A DNA stretch of 64,000 nucleotides, taken from assembly GCA_000226015.1 (NCBI GenBank), contig JH154116.1, forward strand, positions 18,824 to 82,823. Direction: 5' to 3'. A model generated the notes under the pieces. That model had not been told where the DNA came from, did not search any database, and saw only the letters and a list, made by a program, of their open reading frames with translations. Every line of letters begins with the position of its first letter. The stretch's first letter is position 1. This DNA is from Mnemiopsis leidyi (taxonomy: Eukaryota; Ctenophora; Tentaculata; Lobata; Bolinopsidae). Positions 13,201 to 25,200 of this stretch are shown here, in pieces. The translations under genes were made by a program, and so were the position numbers.

Positions 13201-16200
13201 CCTTGTCTGTACACCACATCGCGAGAAGCATGTTTCTGGCTTTTATGTGATTATCAGTGCGTTCTTTCTCGTGATCATCTTTCCGAGTTGCAGAAGCCAC
13301 GTGACTTCTCCACCACGCATTAAAAGATTGGGACACAGAGTTTATTTTTAAATCTGGTTCATCTTCATCTGAAATTGAGTCGTCGCTTGTCGGTGTAAAT
13401 TCTTCGCATGAGCTTTCGTCCTCGCTTATTTCGTCACTTCCTGCTCTTGGGAAATCACCTTCTCTGACATCTGCTTCGAAAATATCATCTATCATCAAAT
13501 CATCTTCATCCCCATAAACCATAGCACTTTTCTCGATCGATATATAGCTCTTCTTTTTATGTACGTACTCGCTCCGACTTGGAGAAACTTGACTGCTGCT
13601 TTCCACTTCCCATACATCCGCTACTGGAAACGAGAACTCGGAATTTTCCTTGGTACTTACATCTATTAGATCCTCTTTAAATATTATTGAATTTAATTCT
13701 TCTTCAGATAGTTGGAACTCCTTCTTATACTCCTTACTGAAATTCGGATAAGCTGTGAAGTGCAGAACTTCGGCGTTTTTGTCGATACATTTAATAAGCT
13801 CCGACATTCGTTTTCTCTGCGCTAGTGATTTGTGAAAAGTACCATTCAGAGCTCCCAGTTGTTTACTAGCGCTAGTCTCAGGATCATTAGTCTGTGTCTC
13901 CACATCTACAAGCCCAAGATGATGCATATCCTTCACTTCAATAATAACAAAAAAGTTGGAACAAACTACCAAGAAGTCGCACTCTCCCTCCTTATTTCCA
14001 GCGTTTTTCCCCTTACACTTAGAGCACCCCTTCCTGATATGCTTGTTATCACACAACCTATACTGATGGTGCGTGTACTCGAAGTTGTGTAGAACTATAA
14101 GTTCCTCCTCCAGTCTCTCCAGCGCCCGGTACACCATGACCTCTGCTTCGTAGTTTGACTGGCGTTGTATGTCCGCTGTGAAGGGTGTCCGATCAGTGTC
14201 TGGGTAGAGATCTATGTAAGTCTGTTCGGGAGCCCTGGGGAGCATGACCGGTCTCTTTTCTGATGTCGAGCAGAAGGTGGTGAATATTTCTTGTCCATTT
14301 TCCAGGTATTTGTCCATACTCCTGAAGTGGCTTGTTGAGATATATCGTGTCAAAAATATCGACTGAAAAATCAGACGTGGTTTTAAATATGCAGATGACT
14401 TTAATGTACTTGAGGATTAAGAAGTTCAATCCAAATATCGTTTACAAAACTGTAGCAAAAGGAGCAAAAACTACAGGAATACAGAACACTCTCTAAAGAG
14501 TTGAAGGCTTTCATGCCTCCGAAATGTTAATGCAATTTTGCGACATTAGTTGTGAGAATTATTGAAAACACGGACTGTATTATGAAAGTAAAGAAGCCTG
14601 AAGAAACGTGAGGATGTAATTCTATACATATTAACAGACTTTATACTTTTATATAGGGAAGCTCAACATTTTCATGGCTCTACATATTAACACAATTATA
14701 CGTAACTATAGTTATGTTGGTTCTTTAAATGTACGTTTGTACTCAACATTCAAGTTTAAAGTAGAGATGCTTAAAAGCTATATCAATTAGATTGTCCTTT
14801 GTTTAACGCAAAAGAATAATATCTATTTACATAGAGCTACATAGTCTCGTAGTTCACACAAAAGTTATCGTTAGTCTATTACAACCGACAAATAAAGGTG
14901 ATCCAGATGTTACAGGTAGTGTTATATACAAACAACCTAGAGAATTTTCGATACTTACGTAATATAATATATATCGAATTTTATCAAATCGAGTTTTGGT
15001 TTTGGCTTTACAAGGCAGCTCTATAACAAGTTGCACCTCATGAGGCTACTGCACACAAACACAGGAGATAAGTGACGCACGTGTTTCAGGAGGAGGGTAT
15101 AGCTTACAGAGGACGGATTCTGGTGGACATATCCACCAACATGGGTCCTGCTCCAGAGGACCAGGAACCAGTTACCGATCTAGAGCAAGACGAGGTGGAT
15201 CGTGTCATGGTCAGTGCACCTGAGAAGTTAAATTTTCTGATGATTCGTCCATAAGCTTGCTGAGGAACCGTTTATAAATAGTGAACAGAATTCACGATAA
15301 ATCACAAAATGTTAAAAGTCAGATCGAACTATACTGTTAAGTGTAGATATCACAACTGATCTGATAAAGCGCAGTGCCTCAGTATCTAAAGTAGTAAAGT
15401 AGGTCGTTACCCCAGGTTGACCTAGTCAGACAGAAATACCACCTGTTTCTAAAGCAGTTCGTTACCGCAGGTTAACCTAGGCAGACAGAAATACCACCTG
15501 TTTCTAAAGCAGTTCGTTACCGCAGGTTAACCTAGGCAGACAGAAATACCACCTGTTTCTAAAGCAGTTCGTTACCGCAGGTTAACCTAGGCAGACAGAA
15601 ATACCACCTGTTTGCTTCCTTCTTCCAAGGCAACATGATAAGCGAGAAGGAGAACCAGGTAGAGTTCGAAGTGAGTATCGGTGACTATGGCAACAAGTTC
15701 TCTCCTAGATCCGACACTGCTCCTTCCACCACCCAGCCTTGTAACCCTGGTAACTATTTGTCTTCTTTCTTCTTCTATGTCTGTTTTTGTCGTTGTAACC
15801 CTGGTAACTACTTGTCTTCTTTCTTCTTCTGTGTCTGTTTTTGTCGTTGTAACCCTGGTAACTACTTGTCTTCTTTCTTCTTCTGTGTCTTTTTTGTCCT
15901 TCCACAACCCAGCCTTGTAACCCTGGTAACTATTTGTCTTCTTTCTTCTTCTGTGTCTGTTTTTGTCGTTGTAATCCTGGTAACTATTTGTCTTCTTTCT
16001 TCTTCTGTGTCTGTTTTTGTCGTTGTAACCCTGGTAACTATTTGTCTTCTTTCTTCTCTTGTGTCTGTTTTTGTCGTTGTAACCCTGGTAACTATTTGTC
16101 TTCTTTCTTCTCTTGTGTCTGTTTTTGTCGTTGTGTCATTGTGTCCTCTTGTTGTGTTCTACAACCCGAACTTAACGACAGTCTAGCTCTCCTGATACAC

Positions 16201-19200
16201 ACTGCAACCAGACACTTGATTAAAATCTCCTCTTGTTCACAGTGTACGACGGAACGGAGTACCACTTCATGCCCTGGAGCCGGACGAAACCGACAGTTAT
16301 TCTACATTCGGAGTGGGAAGACGTGGAATATAGAGTAGGAGCTCTTAATACTCTCATCTGGATGCGAGACTTCATGGTATCTTATAATGTTAACTTTCTG
16401 ACTTCATGGTATCTTCCTATGTTTACTTTCTGACTTCATGGTATCTTCTAATGTTAACTTTCTGACTTCATGGTATCTTCTAATGTTAACTTTCTGACTT
16501 CATGGTATCTTATAATGTTAACTTTCTGACTTCATGGTATCTTCTAATGTTAACTTTCTGACTTCATGGTATCTTATAATGTTTACTTTCTGACTTCATG
16601 GTATCTTCTAATGTTAACTTTCTGACTTCATGGTATCTTCTAATGTTAACTTTCTGACTTCATGGTATCTTCTAATGTTAACTTTCTGACTTCATGGTAT
16701 CTTCTAATGTTAACTTTCTGACTTCACGATTTCTTGCATTGTCTTTTGCGTTTTTTGTTATTGAAGTATCTTGATCTTAAGAACTTAAAAATGATGCTTT
16801 CAGTTTGAAAAGATGGAGCAATATGCCACGTTGGAAAAAGCCTTTGCCAAAGAATTCGTCCTTATTTCCAAATTCGAGAGGAATCTTGAGGAAATTTTGA
16901 ATGTTCTAAGGTGGGTTGGCTTGGCGAAAAAAAATTTAGCTTTGTGTCGATTCAGCTGTGTATGAATATTTGGTATTTCATACTGTCGATAATATACCGT
17001 TAATAATTCATTTCTCTCAGAGGAACAGAAATAGAGGAGCCAGGCGAAAATTCGACTGAACTGGACAAAAAGCTTTACGAGAAAAGGATGTTTTGCATCG
17101 TAAGTTTAACTTGAAACTTCTGATGACAGTTATTGTTTATGCTGTGTGTTTGTGCTGCACAAGGTTTTTGCGGTACTAAAGTTGGCTATAAAAATTGTAA
17201 TGGAATGAATTTTGCATGTGAATTGTTCGAAATGATTATTTGCTGGTTTGTGCATCATGAATTGTTATGCGGAATGATCGGCGAAAGCATAAATCGTTTA
17301 GTTGGAAAAAGTGCATGAATTTGCATGAATTTAGGGCCAATGGAAGAAGCGATCAAAGAGGAAGAAAGGAAGGAAAAGGCTACCGAATGATGATTTATCT
17401 TTAAACATCGATGGTAGCTCGGCAGTATCGCCTACGACAACAACAGAAACAAGCACCAGCAGTGGATTGGAGTTGTCCCCGACTGGAACCGAGGCTACCG
17501 ACGAAACTCCTCTTGGTGACAACTTTCTTAATCGAGTTCAGAAGCTCCGGCAGAAAGTGACTCAAGGAGTTCTGAAAGCGAAAGATGCCATGATAGACCT
17601 CAAAGAGGATGCTGGTAGCTTGTTGAGCAGTTTAGGCGACGATTTCGCCCAAAAAATCGACGAATTGGATGGCCAGACGGATATGAGCGATAGTTGGAAA
17701 GGTTTTTGTAAAGAAAAGGCGTATGAGGAACATCGCAGGAATCTGGAGAAGCAAGCTGCAGAGAGAGCAAACCGGGATGCTGATAAACCTGTGAGTGCTG
17801 GCATTTCTTATCTTTAGAGGCATCTGCACTTTAGAGGGAGTTGGGAAAAGGTGGTACAATAGCGTGGGCTCAGCAAATTATCATTATTGGAGGAAAATCA
17901 CATATTGCTAACATCCTCTATTGATTATCTTTCCCCTTTCGCTGCACATTTATACAATTCCAAATTGTTTATTTCATTTGGAAAAGTTGCATGATAGCTG
18001 AAACCCTTTTGCAGCATATTTCCACAAATCTAAATTAATCATTTTACTTGGACAATTTGCATGATAGCTAATTGGCCATGTTTTATATTTGGAGCTTGAA
18101 AATTTGACTGATGAATTTGCTGATAGCTGCTAAACACATTGATTACTGACATATATTTATGTCTATAATACCTGATATTCTATACCTTAAAACCCTCTTT
18201 ATAATGATCTTGCGTAATTTTGTTCAGAATAACACCACTAACTTGTTTTAGAACAATATGATAGATGAACTAACTGCTATGATGGAGAACGGGAAATACT
18301 ACTTCATGTCCTTGCCTGACAAGAAGAAGAAATTGGAGGGAGTTTACGAGAAACTTGCAGATCTTTGCGTTGAGGTAGAAACCTTAACTATTTGATTTAA
18401 TACCTCTCAACATTAAACCATGCATTCTCTCTTGTAAGTGTATAGAGTACTGTACCGGGTGCCATTGCGACCACATTTGACTGTGTCAACTATTAGATGT
18501 AGCTGTAATCTGTATTCCTCTCAGCCTCAACTTGGGATACCAGATATCTTTATATGGATGCTGACGGGCACCAAAAGAGTTGCTTATGTCAGAATACCCG
18601 TCAACCAACTCATGTACTCCAAGTCCAAGTTTAAACGTGGAAAGTACTGCGGGACGACCAGCTCCTTCTTTCTCAAGGTACTTCTTCGCAGCACATCACC
18701 ACTGAAATGTGAACTATCGTGCTAAAGTATAGTCTCCGGCAGAGGAGGTGCTTTAAGATTTTGATAGTTTAAATCCACCAATTTATCCAGATTCCGAGAG
18801 AAGACACGATAGGAGCACATCTGACCATGTCACTTTGGTTCGGTAGATTTGAGGATGTTACCGAGACCTTCAAACCACCACGAGGTTCCGAAGTGATAGT
18901 GTATGCGGAGACGTACGAAAACCAGATGTCAATGTTGGGGAACTGGACAACAAAACTTCTCCCTCGACCCGTCTTCTCAGACAGCACTGGCAAGGTAGCT
19001 GTCTTGTTTTAGAAACATTCTAATTATCAAACTTCTCGGTCAGAAAATGTAACTAAATATCCTGACGTCGTGTCTCATTCATTGTTCACGCCTCAGCACT
19101 CCTTGCCGCTGGACGCATTCGTAGCTCCTGAAGGCTGGACGTTTGTAGAGGATTGGTTTATTTCTATCGACCGCAGTTTGACTTACGACAACGAGTCTGG

Positions 19201-22200
19201 TTTGCGCGGTAAGTTATACAATTTCCAGTATTTTTTGCACAAAATTTTATTAAAATTGAACTTCCTCTATTGACTCGTTTTTCATTTAGATAAAAAGTTC
19301 AGCTTTGTTTTCCCAAAACCTTACTGGTTTTGAAGTTTAAAATGAAGATGATATTTGTCTGAACCTCGATTACTTGTAGAAGTGACCGATGTGGTGTACG
19401 AGGGAGAGACCAGGATTCCCGGCACCGCCTGGGGAGGGAAATTCTGCACTACCTGGTGGCAGGATATTGTTAGTTTCATCTTTTTATTCTTATCTCACGG
19501 ATACTTCTTTACTGAGTAAATGGTTCGAAATTTAAATATAATATCGTAGAAAAGTCTATCAGAGTTTATCAAATTGTCGTCTCTGCTTTGTAAGAATTGT
19601 TTATTAAACTTTCAAACTTAATTTTAATTTTCAGAAAGGGAACGCGGATGCGCCCTCAAAAGAACAGATGGAATGTCCAGAGGGGTGGCAGTGGCTGAGT
19701 GAGTGGGAAGTCGACACCAACAGAGCGGTAGACGCTTTAGGTATCTAGCCATATGATTCAATCCGCTTTAGGTATCTAGCCATATGATTCAATCCGCTTT
19801 AGGTATCTAGCCATATCATTCAATCCGCTTTTGGAATCTAGCTAGCCACATAGTTCAATCGCCAGACGCCAATATTTATTTTTCTTTATTCTAACATGGA
19901 TGTTTGCAAAAATGGACATGTTGTGGATAAGATTTCTAGTTGTCACAACTATAAACCTCTGATCGCTGCAGGGTGGGAGTTTGCGATGGACACAAATGTG
20001 GGGAACTACAGCCCTATAGAACGGAACTATCATTTGTCTCGGAGAAGGAAGTGGATTCGAACAAGGGAGAGGATCAGTGACGTCACGCTTATTGTAAGTC
20101 TAGACTCTCATAATAGTCTATAATAGAAAAATGCATCTACAACTCCAAAAGACTGAGTACATAAATACTCAGTCTCGTATGCTAAACACTCAAGTCTTTG
20201 CACTGTTCATGAACATTAAAGTTACAACTTAACTGTCCAGAAAAAGCGAGACATTGACCCGGACGGTTGGGAATACAGCAAGATCTTCACGACAAAGTTC
20301 CACCCCAAAGAGCGGAAGTTCGACATGGTCCGGAGACGTCGGTACAACAGGAAGCTTGTCAGCAGTATACCCAGACCGGTCTCCTTCAAGATTGTGGAGG
20401 AGGCTAAGGGTGATAAACCCGCGAAGGAGTTTTATACCTCTCCTAGGATTATCACTGAATATGATGGTTAGAATAGCATCCGTATCAAATTGTTAAAAGA
20501 TTATTTTTGGCCTCAAATTCATTTTTTTGATAATTTCGTTAGCCCATCCCTGCTGTTGTCTCACCCGGCTTGCTTTCAGAAAAACAAGTGCACAAGTACC
20601 AGCTCCGAGCCTATCTCTACCAAGCACGAGGTGTTTTGGGAGCTGACCCCTCAGGCTACTCAGACCCATACGCCAGAGTGGTGTTTGGAAACAGGAGCGC
20701 TGTAACTCACGTCCTCAAGGTGCAATACTATGCTTCAAGCTTTATCCTTAAAGCTTCTTTTCAACCAGAATATGTATCGTATTCTAATATTGTGATTCAT
20801 TAGTGACTCAATGATAGTGACTCAATGATAGTGACTCAATGATAGTGACAGCTTCCGCACTCAAAAAGGAGTCTTTGTAAGGAGCACTTGTTTTATTTCT
20901 TACGATATTTACATTGTTCCTCCTGTGCCTGGTCAGCACTAAACCCCCCACCTAACAGGAGACTTGCAGTCCAGTGTGGAACACAACTCTAATACTGGAC
21001 GCGGTGGAGCTGTGTGGTTACCCAGAAGACATTGCCAGCAACCCTCCCTTCATCGTTGTCGACATATTCGACGAGGATGTGCTGGTTTGTCTACTTACTT
21101 AGTTACTTCGTTACTTCGTTGCTTCGTTACTTTGTAGAGTTTATCCACAGAGCCGGAAAGGTCATCAGATGTCTGATCACCGTGATGGCGAGTAGTCAAC
21201 CAGAAAGTTAAACCAGTTGCAGCTGTAGCCGGCGACCGGAGGGTTGTCCGGTATCAAGGCAACAAAGTTTGACAGACAGAGTCAAAAGCTTGAGCTGCTC
21301 CATCATACAGTGTCTGATTGCTTAAGGGGCTTGTCTTTGACAAAGAATGGATGATGGCTACTGCACCGTGTCTCGGGGTTTCCTTGAACGAGGCTGTAAT
21401 TGGTTTCTAAGTAATCCACCATGTGCTTACGTAAAACCCTTCCGTAGACTTTGACGACATGAGACGACATGAGACGGGCCTGATGCAAGAGTTTGGAGAA
21501 GCTGGAGATCAGGCGGTCTGTAGATGACTGCGACTAGTAGTTTTGCAGATGGGTAAATGTTGCAGAGACCCACTGCCTCGCTGGCAGAGGCGACAGGGAG
21601 TAGAGTAGTACACCACCACCGTTCCTCTTGCTACGGTCAAATCGCGTAACAGAATAGCCTCGTATCTGGAGCTGGGCGTCACTGCAGTACGACTTTAACC
21701 AAGTTTCTGTTATCGCAATGAAAAGAACAATCGTCCAATCTGCCGTTTTTCCTCTACGTGAGCCGCGAGGTCTGTTACTCTGTTAGTTTCCATCTGCCGG
21801 CACTGTTAGCTGACGGATTGAGGCTCCTAGCGTTCAGTAATAAGATTGATGAGTGTAGGGAAAGTGCGGCTAGTGAAGTCTGAGCACTCCTAAAGGCATC
21901 ACTAAAGGGGGAGCTAGAGCTCGGTAAAGCATTGTAGATGGAGCGTGTTGGGCTGGTTGGTAGATTTTTGCAATCTGGTCCACCTTTGTCTGATCCAGTA
22001 CGACTCCAACTTGGCCGCCATTCCGGTGACCAAGTTTCGCAACTCTAAAAGATCTGTCAAGTCCCGATTTCTATAGCTATTCTTTTTTCCATTTTCACCT
22101 CCGGATTTGTGTCAGATTTCCGGGAAACCTTGCTTCGATTATCGCTCTCTTTCCTTCGAGAGGAGCGAGGGTGAAATTTCGAACAGTCTCTTTTAACAGA

Positions 22201-25200
22201 TGACCCGGTGTTTTACAGAGCACTACAGATTTCTGGATGGAGGAAAGTGCAGGTCTTGCCCTTCTTGCAACCTTTCCTTCCAGTGGACCCGGACATCCTG
22301 AACTGATTACACACCCTTATATTTCTAAGTGAACAATATATTGCGTCTATCTTTTTCCCACTGATACCACGAGGACACTTCCCAAACTGTGATTTGGATT
22401 TGTTCGTTGGAGCAGTTTCAGGTTGATATGATGAGTTTCGTTATCTGTTTAACAAGTGCCGATAGTTTTTATACTGACTTTTATTACGCAGAACCACGAT
22501 AAACTGGGACGAGTGGTATGTAAACCGGAGACATTCACGAGCGGTAAATACACCTGCACCAAACTGAAGTGGTACGAAATTGGTGGAGTGAAGAAGTCTA
22601 AAGGTGACCTCCTGGCTGCATTCGAGCTTTTCAAGCTGGGAGACGGGGGGGATGGAACTTCCCTTGATGCCACCCTTTGAAGATCGAAAATATTTGGTTC
22701 CACCCGAAATCAGTCCTAAGAAGAAACTGATGAGAGTTGAGGTAAGGATGTTTTCAATGTTGTTCCGTTTATCGGTGGTCTGTCAATCAGTTTCTACCGT
22801 GCCTCTTGTTCGGCTGGTGTTGGAAAGTCCTCAGTTTTCGTAACGTTATTTTGTTTTCATTGAAGGGGAGTAGAGGGGTAAGGAAAAAGATTGCATCTTT
22901 CCCTTACATAATCAATCAGCTTAGCTCTTAACTGTAATCCCAGGTTCTGACATGGGGAGTGAGACGGATGAAAGACTACAAAATGTTACCAGTTGAGTCT
23001 CCGCACATTGACATAGAGATAGGCGGAGAGAAGATAAGTGTCGACAAGATAATCAGCTACAAAAACCACCCCAACTTCGTATCACCCTACGAGTTTTTCG
23101 ATGTTTGGCTCCCTGAAGCTATAGAGTACCTTCCTCCAATAAACATTAGAGTCATGGACAACAGGTTAGATCTAACTGCGTGCGGAGTTGCATCCCTGAG
23201 GAGTTTAAAATTGGAAATGCAGGAAAGTTAGAGTAACACCGGTAGTTTAAAGGAGTTGTTGGGTCGATGTTTTCAGGTAGGTTTTAGGTGTCGGAGTTGT
23301 AAAGTCTATATTTTTAGCTTCAGATGCTGCCAAACTATATCTTACTGGTTGTATTTATTCCAGGGCGTTCGGATATACACCCTTAATAGCTGTGGCGACC
23401 ATTAAGGAGTACGCTCGATACCGTACGACCTTCAACGCAACTGCAGCCGAGGGTAAGGACTAAAAGACTAGTGGAAAGATATCTTCAATATTTATTTCTC
23501 TTCACGCAATCGGGTTATATCTTCTATACTGAACTGTGCCTATTGACAAATTTTTGAATTGCAACCGTTAAACTGTAATGTGCTGTTTCAGCTCCTAGAG
23601 AGGTGTTAGGTAACATCAGCCTGCAGAATTATAAAATATACAGCACTTTTTGACCTTTAAATTAAAAGCTTTAATGCACTTAAAAAGTTTGTATCAAAGC
23701 ATTTTGATATGATCAACTCACCATCTTTGCCGATTTTTCAAGAAATTTTCTACTTTCTCTTAACACTCAATACTTAACACAAAAAGTTAACACAAATTTT
23801 TAGACGAGTACCCAGTTATGCTAGCACCGTTCACATATGCCTGTTTAAAAAAACAAAAATACTGTAAAGAAGCTTTATAAATGTTCTTAAAATCATCTCA
23901 CATAAATAGTATATCCATCGTTTGACAGCGATTGATCATTCAGATGCCATATACAACCGTAGACCAATAAAGTTCGAGAAACGCTTTCACTTGATAGAGA
24001 AATTTTCCAATTTTCCGACTCTTCCAAGAAACTCATACGTCTATTTAGAAATTCAACAAGATATGCTTATTTTGACTATACTGTTGACTGTTTTGTTTTT
24101 CAGCTTTGTCGAAACAAGCAAATTTACTGAAAGAGATTATGGGAGAACAGGTGGACCCAGACAAAGAGGTAGGATTGCTGTATATTGCCATGTTGGCTTC
24201 ATCAGCATGATTTCTTGCTTTAAGACAATTCAGCCATTCATTAGTTCATTCATTAGCACCCAAACCCTTCTTGCAACTTATAATGATTGTTAGACACTTT
24301 TTATGGTCCTCTATTTCTATTATCAAACTTGCATGTTAAATGGTAGAACCATTTTTTTCTTGCCATCCGTATAATCGTCCGATGGATTTCAATTTACGAA
24401 TGAGGCATTATATTGTATAAACATCAAAGAAGCACATTATATTGCTCATGCTATTGTACAAAGCATGATGCAGGGTGCTATATAACTGCCTCACCACATT
24501 ACATTTTTCTTTTTGACAATAAGTGGTATTGCATCGACAGAGGATTGAGCCGTCGATGCAATTCTGCTTTGAGCATGAGACAAGTATTGCTGAATTCCAG
24601 CGTTTCGATATATTTCATTTGCTTAGCTTATCGCTGATTTCTGATCTATGCTGGGTTTTGCTATGAATCGTCGTTTGGAGCGGATCTGGGAGGAAGATTT
24701 CTCCAGGAGATATCAGTACAACCTTGAAGTTTGAATTTTGCAGTTCAGAAGTACGCTAAAATGAATCTCATGATTACAAGCTCATTCTTTGAGAACTTAA
24801 AGTTTTTCCCTCTAAATACATTTTATTATCATTGCTGCTTTTCTGCTTTTTATGGAATTCATTAACGAATTTAAAACATGTTACAGCCCTCAATAGCTCC
24901 TTCTGAAGCTGATAAAGGAGCGATACTTGACCTCTTTGACGGAGGCTCTATATCTCTGAATATAGAGGTCGACTTGGGGAGTGAGGTTGCTATCCCTATT
25001 GATGGTTAGTTGTCAGTTAAGTTTACATAGAAATATAGTTTCCCATATGAATTAGTCATATTGACTCTGTTAGCCTTATAATCAATAATATGTATTAATG
25101 TAAGGGGATATCATCAATCGAAGTGCTCTTTGTTTGATATGGTATTGTTTAGAAAAACAGCAAGAAAAAGAAAAGAAAAAGAATGAAAAGCAACAGTTGC

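Larger units (their letters stand above)
11557..15089 (+). other. ferlin A intron 9, host of an antisense gene
   Basis: A 3.5 kb intron, far longer than most here, holding the - strand NERD-helicase gene (14317-11769) and a 10-N gap. The parts outside that gene (11557-11768 and 14430-15089) are AT-rich and show no further gene. Confidence 0.85.

Noticed and set aside
15587-15907. - strand frames across the exon 11 repeats
   Set aside because: Antisense shadow of the 54-bp array and exon 11.
24413-24637. Extra exon between ferlin A exons 30 and 31
   Set aside because: The open frame lacks flanking splice sites in matching phase, and ferlins have no conserved segment there.
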